Positions 1 through 5,589 of a stretch of DNA of 6,832 bases are shown piece by piece (the first letter of the stretch is position 1; each line of letters begins with the position of its first letter). A model generated the notes under the pieces. That model was not told the origin of the DNA and did not search any database. It worked only from the letters and a program-made list of their open reading frames with translations. Made by a program: the position numbers and the translations under genes. This DNA is from Methanosarcina sp. Lineage in GTDB: Archaea; Halobacteriota; Methanosarcinia; Methanosarcinales; Methanosarcinaceae. Location of the stretch: contig JAMXLQ010000087.1 of NCBI GenBank assembly GCA_024280975.1, forward strand, positions 1-6,832, read 5' to 3'.

Positions 1-1
1 T

Positions 2-520
2 CACAGAATTAAAGAACTCAGCAAGTGTAGAGTGATTGAAACAACTAATTGTAATCTTTATGAATCTCACAAGGAATTTGGGGAACTTATCAAAGAATCT
101 GAGTGTATAGAAGGAGCCACTTGCGTATTTAATCCTATATGGATTACAATGTTTTTAGAACTCGCTAAAGCAGGGGTCAAAATATCATTGATAGTGACAG
201 AAGATATATATAAAAAAATTAAAGATGAGTATTCTTCCGAATTAAAAGACGGGCTCGATTTCGATAATGCACATCTGTTTGTATCTAACTCAATAAAAGC
301 CGCGTTTATAACGACCGATAAGGGTGTTTCATTGTCGTTGAATTTCAAGAACGGGACATATGATCCTAGAGAAGATTTGATAGGCTCAGATCCAGCTGCT
401 ATAAAGTGGATGAAAGATCTTTTTGAGTATTATAAAGAAAACTCTATAGAGATAAAAAATATACTGCCTATAAATGAGGCAGTCACACAAGAACCGCATT
501 CGCGATTTCTAGTAATATAA
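2..520 (+). CDS. FilR1-like winged-helix transcriptional regulator, C-terminal part (5' end outside window)
   Basis: The reading frame is open from the left edge (first full codon at position 2), so the GTG at 32 is probably not the start and the gene begins upstream. The visible ~172 residues resemble the middle/C-terminal effector domain of the methanogenesis regulatory protein FilR1 family (formerly DUF1724). The recognisable stretches are the HKEF segment, the FLELAKAGVKISLIVTEDI block, the AAFITTDKGVSLSL block, and NGTYDPREDLIGSDPAAIKW followed by LFEYYKENS. In this family an N-terminal winged-helix DNA-binding domain precedes this region; here it would lie outside the window. Such regulators are numerous in Methanosarcina. 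The ligand and targets of this copy are unknown. The last 38 bases overlap the 3' end of the convergent UbiA gene, and the final ~20 residues after the family core look like a non-conserved tail. Family call by recollection of sequence; no search was run. Confidence 0.75.
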   Translation, partial: HRIKELSKCRVIETTNCNLYESHKEFGELIKESECIEGATCVFNPIWITMFLELAKAGVKISLIVTEDIYKKIKDEYSSELKDGLDFDNAHLFVSNSIKAAFITTDKGVSLSLNFKNGTYDPREDLIGSDPAAIKWMKDLFEYYKENSIEIKNILPINEAVTQEPHSRFLVI

Positions 521-1382
521 TCGAAGTAGCGGCCTCTCCGTCCTGAAAAAACATCTTCCATATCGAAATATTATTATCACTTTTTGTATAGTTCTTGATG
601 CAAATTAGCCCACATATGAAACTGTAGAGGATTATTAAAGGTTCAAAAGCAAGAACTCCATAAATTAGAGCAATACCGAGTATCAGGTGGGAAAGCAGGT
701 GCAGTCCTAAAAGGAAATTTCGAGTATTTTGTTCACCAAGATATATAGGAAGGGTTTTAATTCCTGCCAAAGTATCTCCTTTTATGTCTTTAAAATCATC
801 TAATGCAGAGTTTGTGAAAGTTTTCACTCCATATAAAATAAATACTATGATTAAAGGGACTATTTTTCCATAGTTGATGCATGCAGCTCCTACCATGCAA
901 AGCCCCCAGGTTATCCCTACGACAATGTTTTTGACTCCAAGGCCTCCTTTTAGTTTCAAGGAAAATTTTCCTATTTTGATACCTTTGCTGTAAAGGAAAC
1001 CGGTTATGAAAGGTAAGAACGCAAGTGCAAGAAGGCCTTCTTGTGCAAAAACATAGCTTCCTATAAGGAACGTAAGCAAAGAAGCTGCAAGCCCTATTTC
1101 TTTTCTTGAGCCGTTTAACTCCTCCCTGTTTACAACATCCTCTTTTGAATCAAGAGCTCTATCAAGTGTATAAACACTATAAATTATGAGCCCTCCAGCC
1201 AGGCTGGTTAATAGATTAGGGTTTGTTTGCAGCAAAATAGAGGCAATGTAAACCCTCGATGCTCCAGAAAAAGATACTAAAACCGAACTTTTTAACAGTT
1301 CGAGTGTAGCGTCTTCTTTCTTCAAATTAGAAAGTTGTTTCAATATATAGATATAGGTGTTAAAAATGTAGTAAGAGCCCAT
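483..1382 (-). CDS. UbiA-family prenyltransferase (integral membrane)
   Basis: A 299-residue very hydrophobic protein with about eight or nine predicted membrane segments, the usual size for UbiA aromatic/lipid prenyltransferases. These enzymes transfer a polyprenyl group from its diphosphate to an acceptor inside the membrane, using two Asp-rich Mg-binding motifs. Motif 1 is visible as YTLDRALD (residues 71-78, D74 and D78), followed by E81/D82 and N85/R86. Motif 2 is NSALDDFKDIKGD (191-203, D195, D199, D203), followed by the usual GIKTLP. Both motifs are intact, so the enzyme is probably active. The acceptor cannot be read from sequence; archaeal members make ether lipids, quinones, haem derivatives or long isoprenoids. 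The start is uncertain. The ATG at 1382 lies directly against a TATA-like run (1381-1391, minus strand) whose transcript would start inside the gene, so a start at TTG 1343 or TTG 1325 is possible. Its 3' end overlaps the convergent FilR1-like gene by 38 bases. Confidence 0.85.
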   Translation of the reverse strand: MGSYYIFNTYIYILKQLSNLKKEDATLELLKSSVLVSFSGASRVYIASILLQTNPNLLTSLAGGLIIYSVYTLDRALDSKEDVVNREELNGSRKEIGLAASLLTFLIGSYVFAQEGLLALAFLPFITGFLYSKGIKIGKFSLKLKGGLGVKNIVVGITWGLCMVGAACINYGKIVPLIIVFILYGVKTFTNSALDDFKDIKGDTLAGIKTLPIYLGEQNTRNFLLGLHLLSHLILGIALIYGVLAFEPLIILYSFICGLICIKNYTKSDNNISIWKMFFQDGEAATSIILLEIANAVLV

Positions 1383-1446
1383 ATATATAAATCAACACAC
1401 GACTAAACATAATTGATCAAATAAATTATTGAGCCTGATGGGTAAA

Positions 1447-1523
1447 ATATTGTTAGTCGATTAACGTTATATCTGTGAAATTTGATGTTTGAAAAATGAT
1501 ATCTCTATATTGTTATCGAATTA
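1447..1523. repeat. Imperfect direct repeat, 60-base period
   Basis: ATATTGTTAGTCGATTA (1447-1463) and ATATTGTTATCGAATTA (1507-1523) share their first nine bases exactly. After that they differ by a one-base shift: the G after TTA is missing in copy two and an extra A follows TCGA. The two copies start exactly 60 bases apart. They could be paired binding sites for a regulator of the divergent promoters. In an AT-rich spacer a chance match of this length is possible. Confidence 0.4.
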
Positions 1524-1527
1524 GTAA

Positions 1528-1545
1528 TAGTACTAGCTAGTACTA
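1528..1545. repeat. 18-bp perfect palindrome (candidate operator)
   Basis: TAGTACTAGCTAGTACTA reads identically on both strands. Allowing mismatches at 1527/1546 and 1524/1549, the symmetry extends to 1521-1552, giving about 32 bases of dyad with 28 bases paired. It lies about 90 bases upstream of the capsid operon TATA box and about 140 bases upstream of the UbiA start. There is no loop and no following T-run, so a transcription terminator is unlikely. A site for a dimeric repressor or activator, or for a recombinase, fits better. The protein is unknown. Confidence 0.6.
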
Positions 1546-1624
1546 GTATTAATTAATAATTAATTAGATAGATAACGATTTTATAACTTAATTCTTTCTT
1601 TTATAAAGTTAATTTGGCTATCAA

Positions 1625-1644
1625 TTTTTGATTTTCCTTTATAT
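1625..1644 (+). promoter_or_regulatory. Archaeal TATA promoter of the capsid operon (leaderless)
   Basis: The element TTTTTGATTTTCCTTTATAT ends 24 bases before the ATG at 1668. The TATA core TTTATAT (1638-1644) is centred 27 bases before the ATG, so transcription should start at or next to the start codon. There is no Shine-Dalgarno sequence before 1668, which agrees with a leaderless mRNA. The same element, differing at one base and at the same distance from its ATG, occurs at 6113-6132. Confidence 0.8.
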
Positions 1645-1667
1645 CGTTTTTAGCTGACTTTTTCACT

Positions 1668-2708
1668 ATGCTAAGTCCTACTTTTTCTGGTGATCCACCG
1701 CAACATCTAATCACCGAGCCTTTGCGCTCATTTACTCCTATTCAATTACCCAATGGCGACCTTCGAATGGCAATAGCCGTCAAGGGTCAACATGCATATA
1801 ATTTCTGGGGAGAAGAATCAACACTAACAGAAGAGTTTTTTTCGAAGGATTTTAGGACCTGGGAAGGGGGCCTAATATCCACAAATCATGAAGATACCAA
1901 CGACCTTCTAGGCGGTGCTTCTCTATATGATCTCGAATACGACCCTCAAACAGGTCATGTAATAGCTTCTTTTGCGAACCTTCCAGACAAAGCTAAGGCA
2001 TTCATTAATTCTGAATTTTATCAAGGCCTCAGCCAGGAATGTATCCCTCTTCGATTCAAAAAGAATTCTTCTGACGTGATTGCGGGATACGGAACAGGCG
2101 TTACTATTGTTATGTGGCCTCATCAGCCTGCAGCAACTCAGGCTATGGGTGTAGGTATTCGTCCTGAACTTTCTGCTATTCTTTCATTCAAATATCCTTC
2201 TAAAAACTCAGAGGATACTATGTCAGACAAACCCGGAGGCGGTACACCCGCCGTAGTTTCAGCAGAGATGTACGAAAGTGCTGTCTCTAGAAAAGAACAG
2301 CTCGAAAGCCGTGTTTCGGCTCTGGAAACAGATAATAAAAAACTAAGTGATGAACTTGATTCCTGGAAACAAAAGTACCAAGAACAGGTCGATGGTGAAC
2401 CTATACGGACTAAAGCTACCGTTGAATCAGCTATCACAGCTCATGACGCTGAACTCAAGGCAACAGCAGAACGAGACGAAGCGATAAAAGAGTTCAAATC
2501 AATTGCAAAAGATGAAAAAGCTACAAACTTCCTAAAGACCAATCCTACTACTGAACAGATCAAAAGCGCCATCGCGCTTATAGTAGTCAATTCTGCCGGA
2601 GATGTAGGCAGTGGTCGAAATTATATTCCACCGGAAGAAAAGCCTAAAACTTGTGTTTCCAGATGGTGGAACCCTAAAATTCAGAAATGGGACGAAAAGT
2701 GGGAGTGA
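1668..2708 (+). CDS. Prohead maturation protease fused to capsid scaffold
   Basis: A 346-residue two-part protein. Residues ~15-175 look like a prohead serine protease of the HK97/DUF2213 type, which cleaves scaffold and capsid protein during head maturation. The likely catalytic His is H74 in the STNHED motif and the likely Ser is S122 in QGLSQEC. The 48-residue spacing is close to that of HK97-type proteases. The strand YDPQTGHVIASF lies between them, and the VTIVMWPHQPAA segment matches the usual region near the third catalytic position. A Gly/Pro-rich linker follows (189-193, PGGGT), then a Glu/Lys-rich coiled coil at ~200-285 typical of scaffolds. The C-terminus is Trp- and Lys-rich (331-346) and could contact the capsid protein. 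The ATG at 1668 is chosen because the promoter places the transcript start there. This is the first gene of the head operon, and the next gene follows after six bases. The protease call rests on motif pattern, not a search. Confidence 0.75.
   Translation: MLSPTFSGDPPQHLITEPLRSFTPIQLPNGDLRMAIAVKGQHAYNFWGEESTLTEEFFSKDFRTWEGGLISTNHEDTNDLLGGASLYDLEYDPQTGHVIASFANLPDKAKAFINSEFYQGLSQECIPLRFKKNSSDVIAGYGTGVTIVMWPHQPAATQAMGVGIRPELSAILSFKYPSKNSEDTMSDKPGGGTPAVVSAEMYESAVSRKEQLESRVSALETDNKKLSDELDSWKQKYQEQVDGEPIRTKATVESAITAHDAELKATAERDEAIKEFKSIAKDEKATNFLKTNPTTEQIKSAIALIVVNSAGDVGSGRNYIPPEEKPKTCVSRWWNPKIQKWDEKWE
2210..2214 (+). promoter_or_regulatory. Internal Shine-Dalgarno site for a nested scaffold start
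   Basis: AGAGG lies five bases before the in-frame ATG at 2220, inside the protease-scaffold gene. It complements the archaeal anti-SD end of 16S rRNA. Its position exactly at the boundary between the protease domain and the scaffold domain makes it a plausible internal ribosome binding site. Confidence 0.5.
2220..2708 (+). CDS. Probable nested scaffold protein (internal start in the protease gene)
   Basis: Translation from the ATG at 2220 would give 162 residues beginning MSDKPGGGTPAVV, followed by the entire coiled-coil region and the Trp/Lys-rich C-terminus, without the protease. Many tailed phages make their scaffold this way: lambda Nu3 starts inside gene C, in the same frame. Support here is the AGAGG site five bases upstream, an ATG exactly at the domain boundary, and the Gly-rich linker immediately after it. 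The product would be an abundant scaffold that co-assembles with the capsid protein, with the longer protease form as a minor component. This is inference from layout and no expression evidence exists. Confidence 0.5.
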   Translation: MSDKPGGGTPAVVSAEMYESAVSRKEQLESRVSALETDNKKLSDELDSWKQKYQEQVDGEPIRTKATVESAITAHDAELKATAERDEAIKEFKSIAKDEKATNFLKTNPTTEQIKSAIALIVVNSAGDVGSGRNYIPPEEKPKTCVSRWWNPKIQKWDEKWE

Positions 2709-2714
2709 TCTTTG

Positions 2715-3587
2715 ATGGTAGATACCGATTTTACAACTCCCCATGGGAAAATAAGGATCGTTGGACATTACGCAAGAAAGGAAAATAAGTTCGTTGAATC
2801 TGCCATTTACCCTGCAAATATAGCAGTCCAGGGATCAACTACAAACGATGTTATACCGTCTGATGGAGTAAAACCTCCCATGGGTTATGTTGCTTTAGAA
2901 GATGGTCCTCTTCAGTTCAGACCTGATGATATGCGAACCGCATTTAATGTAAACGACGCAGTAGGCATTATCTCGGGTGGTGGATTCGCTCTTTTCTGTC
3001 CATCTGGTCTGGCTGCTAAAACAATTGCAGCAAAAGATGATCCTCTGCTTTCTTGGTCAGGTGGTCAGCATATCCCAGGCTTTTGGCTTGCCGGAAAACT
3101 TGCAGTTAAAATCCCATTTTCGAAGAACACCTCTGAAACTCAGACAATAAGATTGCCTCCAGGAGCAATCGTAAGAGATGTGGTAGCGGATGTAGTAACC
3201 GCGGTTTCAGGAGCAACGATCAATGTAGGAACACTTAGCACAGATTCAGGGGATGCTGACGGATTCCTAGTGAATGAATCATGTGCTGTTGCAGGTATCG
3301 TGGCTCATAATAACGTCGATGGAACTGCAGCAAATAACACACTTGGAGACCTGTTGGTAGAGTCAGATATCAAAAGTGCAGATACCACATCTCTATATTA
3401 CTCAGTACCGAAGCCTTATGTTGTACCAGCTGGCGGAAAAATACTGACTTACTCTACATCAGATCATGCAATAACTGGGTTCATTCTTGTTATTTTGGAA
3501 AGCCCTGGTGTAGTTCAAATGGGGAAGGCAGCTGATCCCGCAGATGCAAGAACAGCAGCGGCTGATTTGAAAGTGGAGACAATATAA
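2715..3587 (+). CDS. Probable capsid decoration protein (two beta-rich domains)
   Basis: A 290-residue protein between the scaffold and capsid genes. I prefer the ATG at 2715 over the TTG at 2712. The former leaves four bases after GTGATC (2705-2710), which pairs with the 16S rRNA end, while the latter leaves only one. Residues ~30-135 form a Gly-rich beta segment resembling phage head-decoration/head-fibre proteins: VKPPMGYVALEDG, FNVNDAVGIISGGGF, and AIAAKDDPLLSW-like turns. Residues ~136-262 form a second beta domain (RLPPGAIVRDVVADVVTAVS, GATINVGT, GDADGFLV, SDHAITGFILVILE), the type often attached to the outer capsid. The tail (270-290) is Ala/Asp-rich. There is no signal peptide or membrane segment. 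A role in stabilising the head surface is inferred from position and fold type. A minor structural protein is the main alternative. Confidence 0.55.
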   Translation: MVDTDFTTPHGKIRIVGHYARKENKFVESAIYPANIAVQGSTTNDVIPSDGVKPPMGYVALEDGPLQFRPDDMRTAFNVNDAVGIISGGGFALFCPSGLAAKTIAAKDDPLLSWSGGQHIPGFWLAGKLAVKIPFSKNTSETQTIRLPPGAIVRDVVADVVTAVSGATINVGTLSTDSGDADGFLVNESCAVAGIVAHNNVDGTAANNTLGDLLVESDIKSADTTSLYYSVPKPYVVPAGGKILTYSTSDHAITGFILVILESPGVVQMGKAADPADARTAAADLKVETI

Positions 3588-3592
3588 GGAGG
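3586..3592 (+). promoter_or_regulatory. Strong ribosome binding site of the major capsid gene
   Basis: AAGGAGG overlaps the stop codon of the preceding gene by two bases and lies eight bases before the ATG at 3601. It is the closest match to the ideal Shine-Dalgarno sequence in the window. This fits the need for high translation of the most abundant virion protein. Confidence 0.85.
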
Positions 3593-3600
3593 AAAACAAG

Positions 3601-4491
3601 ATGACATTATCACCTTATCAAAGAGCTACCACATACTTCAACAATAATCTTTCACACCCCCTTCATCGATTGCTTAATGCAAGAAAACTATATGCAAAGG
3701 TAACTCCGCTGCCTGAAGGAACTTTCAAAATGGATTACAACAAGATCTCTGAAATGGGGGATGCTATAATTTCTTACGAAATCCCAGATGCAGCGATAGC
3801 ACGTGATGGCCTTGAACTGTCAGCTGAAACTGTAAGACTTGCAGTAATAACTCGTGGCTGGGAAATCGAATATTCAAAATGGAATGCTTTTAAAAACAAT
3901 ACCAATATCGACTTGCCTCTTGAGTATCAGAATGCCGCCGTTCGAAAAATCGCAGAAGCAGAGGAGAAGGTCCTCATCTCAAACTGGAAACCTAACAATA
4001 ATACAGTGAGAATAAAAGGTCTGTATGAGGCAGCTGCTAACCATATTACAGATACATATGACTTCGGAACCCCAGGAAAGGCAATTGAAGCTACCGGGGC
4101 AGCAAAAGCGATCCTTCGAGATGCCGGTGTAACAGGTGTAAACTTTAATGCAACGTTTGCAAACGACCAATATTCTCAGCTTGAAGTTTCAAAAATGCCT
4201 TATACTGGTGACATGGAAATCGATCGGGTTAGAGCTATGCTCAATGACGTCAAAACGGCAGCTTCTGGAGATATATTTTGGTCTACCGAATTAGCGCCAG
4301 GAACTGGCTTCATATCACCATGCGATGAAACAGGCCTATATATGGAACTTCTTATAGGAACTGAAACAAGGACGGTTCTTGGTTACGATTCCAAGATTCC
4401 TGACATAAGCCCATTATATGGAACCACATATGGTGTAATGGGTCCAAACTTCTATCATGATGAATGCGTGGTAGATTTCAACTCAATCTGA
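3601..4491 (+). CDS. Major capsid protein, HK97 fold, encapsulin-like
   Basis: The 296-residue shell subunit of the viral head. It resembles encapsulin/linocin-like HK97-fold proteins. The E-loop region is at ~45-95, with ISYEIPDAAIARDG and WEIEYSKW. A long spine helix follows (EYQNAAVRKIAEAEEKVLI, 108-126) and leads into IKGLYEAA (138-145), the counterpart of the encapsulin segment around IPGL. The A-domain follows at ~155-285, containing ILRDAG, the TFANDQYSQL helix and the YGVMGPNFYHDECVVDF strand. There is no N-terminal delta domain, which agrees with the scaffold being a separate or protease-fused protein. Position after a protease-scaffold and before connector genes marks it as viral rather than a nanocompartment, and no cargo gene is seen. 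Translation is driven by the strong AAGGAGG site. Whether the mature protein is N-terminally cleaved cannot be told. Confidence 0.82.
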   Translation: MTLSPYQRATTYFNNNLSHPLHRLLNARKLYAKVTPLPEGTFKMDYNKISEMGDAIISYEIPDAAIARDGLELSAETVRLAVITRGWEIEYSKWNAFKNNTNIDLPLEYQNAAVRKIAEAEEKVLISNWKPNNNTVRIKGLYEAAANHITDTYDFGTPGKAIEATGAAKAILRDAGVTGVNFNATFANDQYSQLEVSKMPYTGDMEIDRVRAMLNDVKTAASGDIFWSTELAPGTGFISPCDETGLYMELLIGTETRTVLGYDSKIPDISPLYGTTYGVMGPNFYHDECVVDFNSI

Positions 4492-4500
4492 GGTTTCGGC

Positions 4501-4827
4501 ATGGTGAAAGTAAGAGTTGTAGCTAGCGGAAGAGTACTTATTCAGGGTAAAATCTACATGAGAAAAAATGGGGAGTTTGAGCTACTAGACTCGGTAGCTT
4601 CCCCTTTAATAAAACGTGGAATAATAGCTACTGTTGTACAGCCTCTTCTTCCTTCAATCTCAGATGAAGAAGTTTCATCTTTGAAAAAAAGAGTTTCTGA
4701 ACTTGAAGCTTTAGTAAAGAAAAAAGAGTCTCAGATAATCAGTTTTACAGCCGAACTGAATGCTAAAACACAAGAAATCCAGAAAAAAGATTCAGATCTA
4801 GCAGCGCTGAATTCAAAGAAGAAGTGA
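4501..4827 (+). CDS. Small virion-associated protein with C-terminal coiled coil
   Basis: A 108-residue protein with two parts. Residues 1-48 form a small beta unit (KVRVVASGRVLIQGKIYMRKNGEFELL, then SPLIKRGII). This pattern is common in short phage structural proteins encoded after the capsid gene, in which a ligand-like strand is followed by a Lys-Gly-Glu turn and a final hydrophobic helix. Residues ~55-105 form a highly charged Lys/Glu coiled coil, so the protein probably oligomerises. GAGG at the preceding stop codon (4490-4493) lies seven bases before the ATG. It is co-transcribed with the capsid gene, with a nine-base gap. Exact function is unknown; a head-surface or head-fibre accessory is the best guess. 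Confidence 0.6.
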   Translation: MVKVRVVASGRVLIQGKIYMRKNGEFELLDSVASPLIKRGIIATVVQPLLPSISDEEVSSLKKRVSELEALVKKKESQIISFTAELNAKTQEIQKKDSDLAALNSKKK

Positions 4828-4831
4828 TTTT

Positions 4832-5422
4832 ATGCATTTAAACGTCCCGCCTTCTCTAATTACATTCAATCCAGCATCTAAAACAATTACCCTGGGCTCT
4901 CCATTTAATCTCATTAACGAAAAAGATATTCTGAGAATCCGGGACGAAACAACCAAAGAAATAATTTATGACCGTGGAATTGCTAGCACCAAGATCACAA
5001 TTACAATTGCTAATGAAATAATTACATATACATACGATAATGATCATCAAAACGCTTCTGATGACATTCAAGTAGAACTTGATTTCGGTTATTATGCTCC
5101 AAGAGTAGCTGTATGGTCCAATCAAGCAGTAGCGGTCGGAGCTACAGTAAATCAGTCTAGCAAACTATACGTTGAAGGAGCTGCTACCATTTGGCTTATA
5201 GCTTCTGAATCCGGAGCTTCTGGCGTAACTTTCAACGTCCTTTCTTTTGAAACTTCAAATTCTTCTGCAAGTTCTGTGATTCAAACAGGATCGATCTCTT
5301 CTATCTCTCCTACTCCTATAATCGTAGAAGTAGGGTTGCCTTACATTGCTCTGCAGGCCATTAATCAGGACGGCTCCAACGCTGCAAGTATAACTGCTTC
5401 TCTTATCATCACCTGGAGATAA
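4832..5422 (+). CDS. Beta-rich virion protein (unknown; head fibre or decoration candidate)
   Basis: A 196-residue protein I do not recognise as a named family. Residues 1-88 form a beta domain (NPASKTITLGSPFNLI, DILRIRDETTKEIIYD, ITITIANEIITYTY) of a type I have seen in phage structural cassettes. Residues 90-196 are Ser/Thr/Ala-rich strands (AVAVGATVNQSSKLYV, ATIWLIASES, YIALQAINQDG, SLIITWR) resembling a small beta-sandwich. It has no Cys, no signal peptide and no membrane segment. GTGAT at 4824-4828 overlaps the preceding stop codon and lies three bases before the ATG, suggesting translational coupling. Its place in the head operon implies a virion component, possibly on the capsid surface. 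Confidence 0.55.
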   Translation: MHLNVPPSLITFNPASKTITLGSPFNLINEKDILRIRDETTKEIIYDRGIASTKITITIANEIITYTYDNDHQNASDDIQVELDFGYYAPRVAVWSNQAVAVGATVNQSSKLYVEGAATIWLIASESGASGVTFNVLSFETSNSSASSVIQTGSISSISPTPIIVEVGLPYIALQAINQDGSNAASITASLIITWR

Positions 5423-5427
5423 GAGAA

Positions 5428-5589
5428 ATGAAGAGGGTTAAGATAGTCAACGGCAAGGCAACTCTCAAAACTAAAGGGAAAGTTATCGTATTTCCAACCA
5501 GGGATTTAAACAACATTTACCAAAAATCTTTATACTACTCATATAATATTATTAAATATGTTATGTTTCGCCAACCCACAGACTACTGA
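5428..5589 (+). CDS. Small basic hypothetical protein, 53 residues
   Basis: The ATG at 5428 is preceded by GGAG (5415-5418) at nine bases and starts five bases after the previous stop, so it is placed like the next operon gene. The product begins MKRVKIVNGKATLKTKGK and is strongly basic in its first 26 residues. The rest (QKSLYYSYNIIKY...) is Tyr-rich and is encoded over the TATA box and start region of the next gene, so this part is probably unconstrained or the gene is eroded. It overlaps the following gene by 32 bases in another frame. No family was recognised. Confidence 0.45.
   Translation: MKRVKIVNGKATLKTKGKVIVFPTRDLNNIYQKSLYYSYNIIKYVMFRQPTDY
5529..5534 (+). promoter_or_regulatory. TATA box of the Cys-rich gene pair (leaderless)
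   Basis: TTTATA at 5529-5534 is centred about 26 bases before the ATG at 5558, and A-rich bases (5522-5526) stand where the BRE would be. No Shine-Dalgarno precedes 5558, so the mRNA probably begins at the start codon. The box lies inside the 3' part of the small upstream ORF. The upstream TTGATTTTC-type element of the two other viral promoters is absent here, so its control probably differs. Confidence 0.65.

Larger units (their letters stand above)
1383..1667. other. AT-rich intergenic junction between cellular-type and viral-type genes
   Basis: This 285-base spacer separates two divergently transcribed blocks: UbiA to the left and the capsid operon to the right. No protein-coding frame, tRNA or CRISPR repeat was recognised in it. 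It holds an imperfect direct repeat (1447-1523), an 18-bp palindrome (1528-1545), a 7-bp inverted repeat (CGACTAA at 1400-1406, TTAGTCG at 1453-1459), GTTATC/GATAAC copies (1512-1517, 1571-1576), TATA-like runs near 1579 and 1600, and the capsid operon promoter (1625-1644). The density of symmetrical sequence suggests regulator binding, or a recombination scar. Which of the two cannot be decided here. Confidence 0.7.

Noticed and set aside
67..348. Minus-strand reading frame of 93 codons opposite the FilR1-like gene
   Set aside because: It lies wholly antisense to a gene with family resemblance, shows no domain pattern and has no convincing start site.
1549..1566. TTAATTAATAATTAATTA run as a possible attachment core
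   Set aside because: It is low-complexity AT sequence; no second copy, tRNA fragment or integrase gene is in the window to support an attachment site.
2138..2437. Minus-strand Ser-rich reading frame of 99 codons inside the protease-scaffold gene
   Set aside because: Its Ser/Glu richness mirrors the coiled-coil codons on the other strand; there is no promoter or Shine-Dalgarno site.
2532..2768. Minus-strand frame spanning the protease-scaffold/decoration gene boundary
   Set aside because: It is antisense to two well-supported genes and has no recognisable sequence features.
3979..4170. Cys-rich minus-strand frame of 63 codons within the capsid gene
   Set aside because: The many Cys come from reversed GCA/ACA-type codons of the capsid frame; there is no start signal.
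3601..4491. Cellular encapsulin nanocompartment
   Set aside because: No cargo enzyme or cargo-loading peptide gene is adjacent, and the flanking protease-scaffold, adaptor and closure genes point to a viral head.
4856..5125. Minus-strand frame of 89 codons opposite the beta-rich virion protein
   Set aside because: The residues look like an antisense shadow of strand-rich coding sequence, with no promoter before it.
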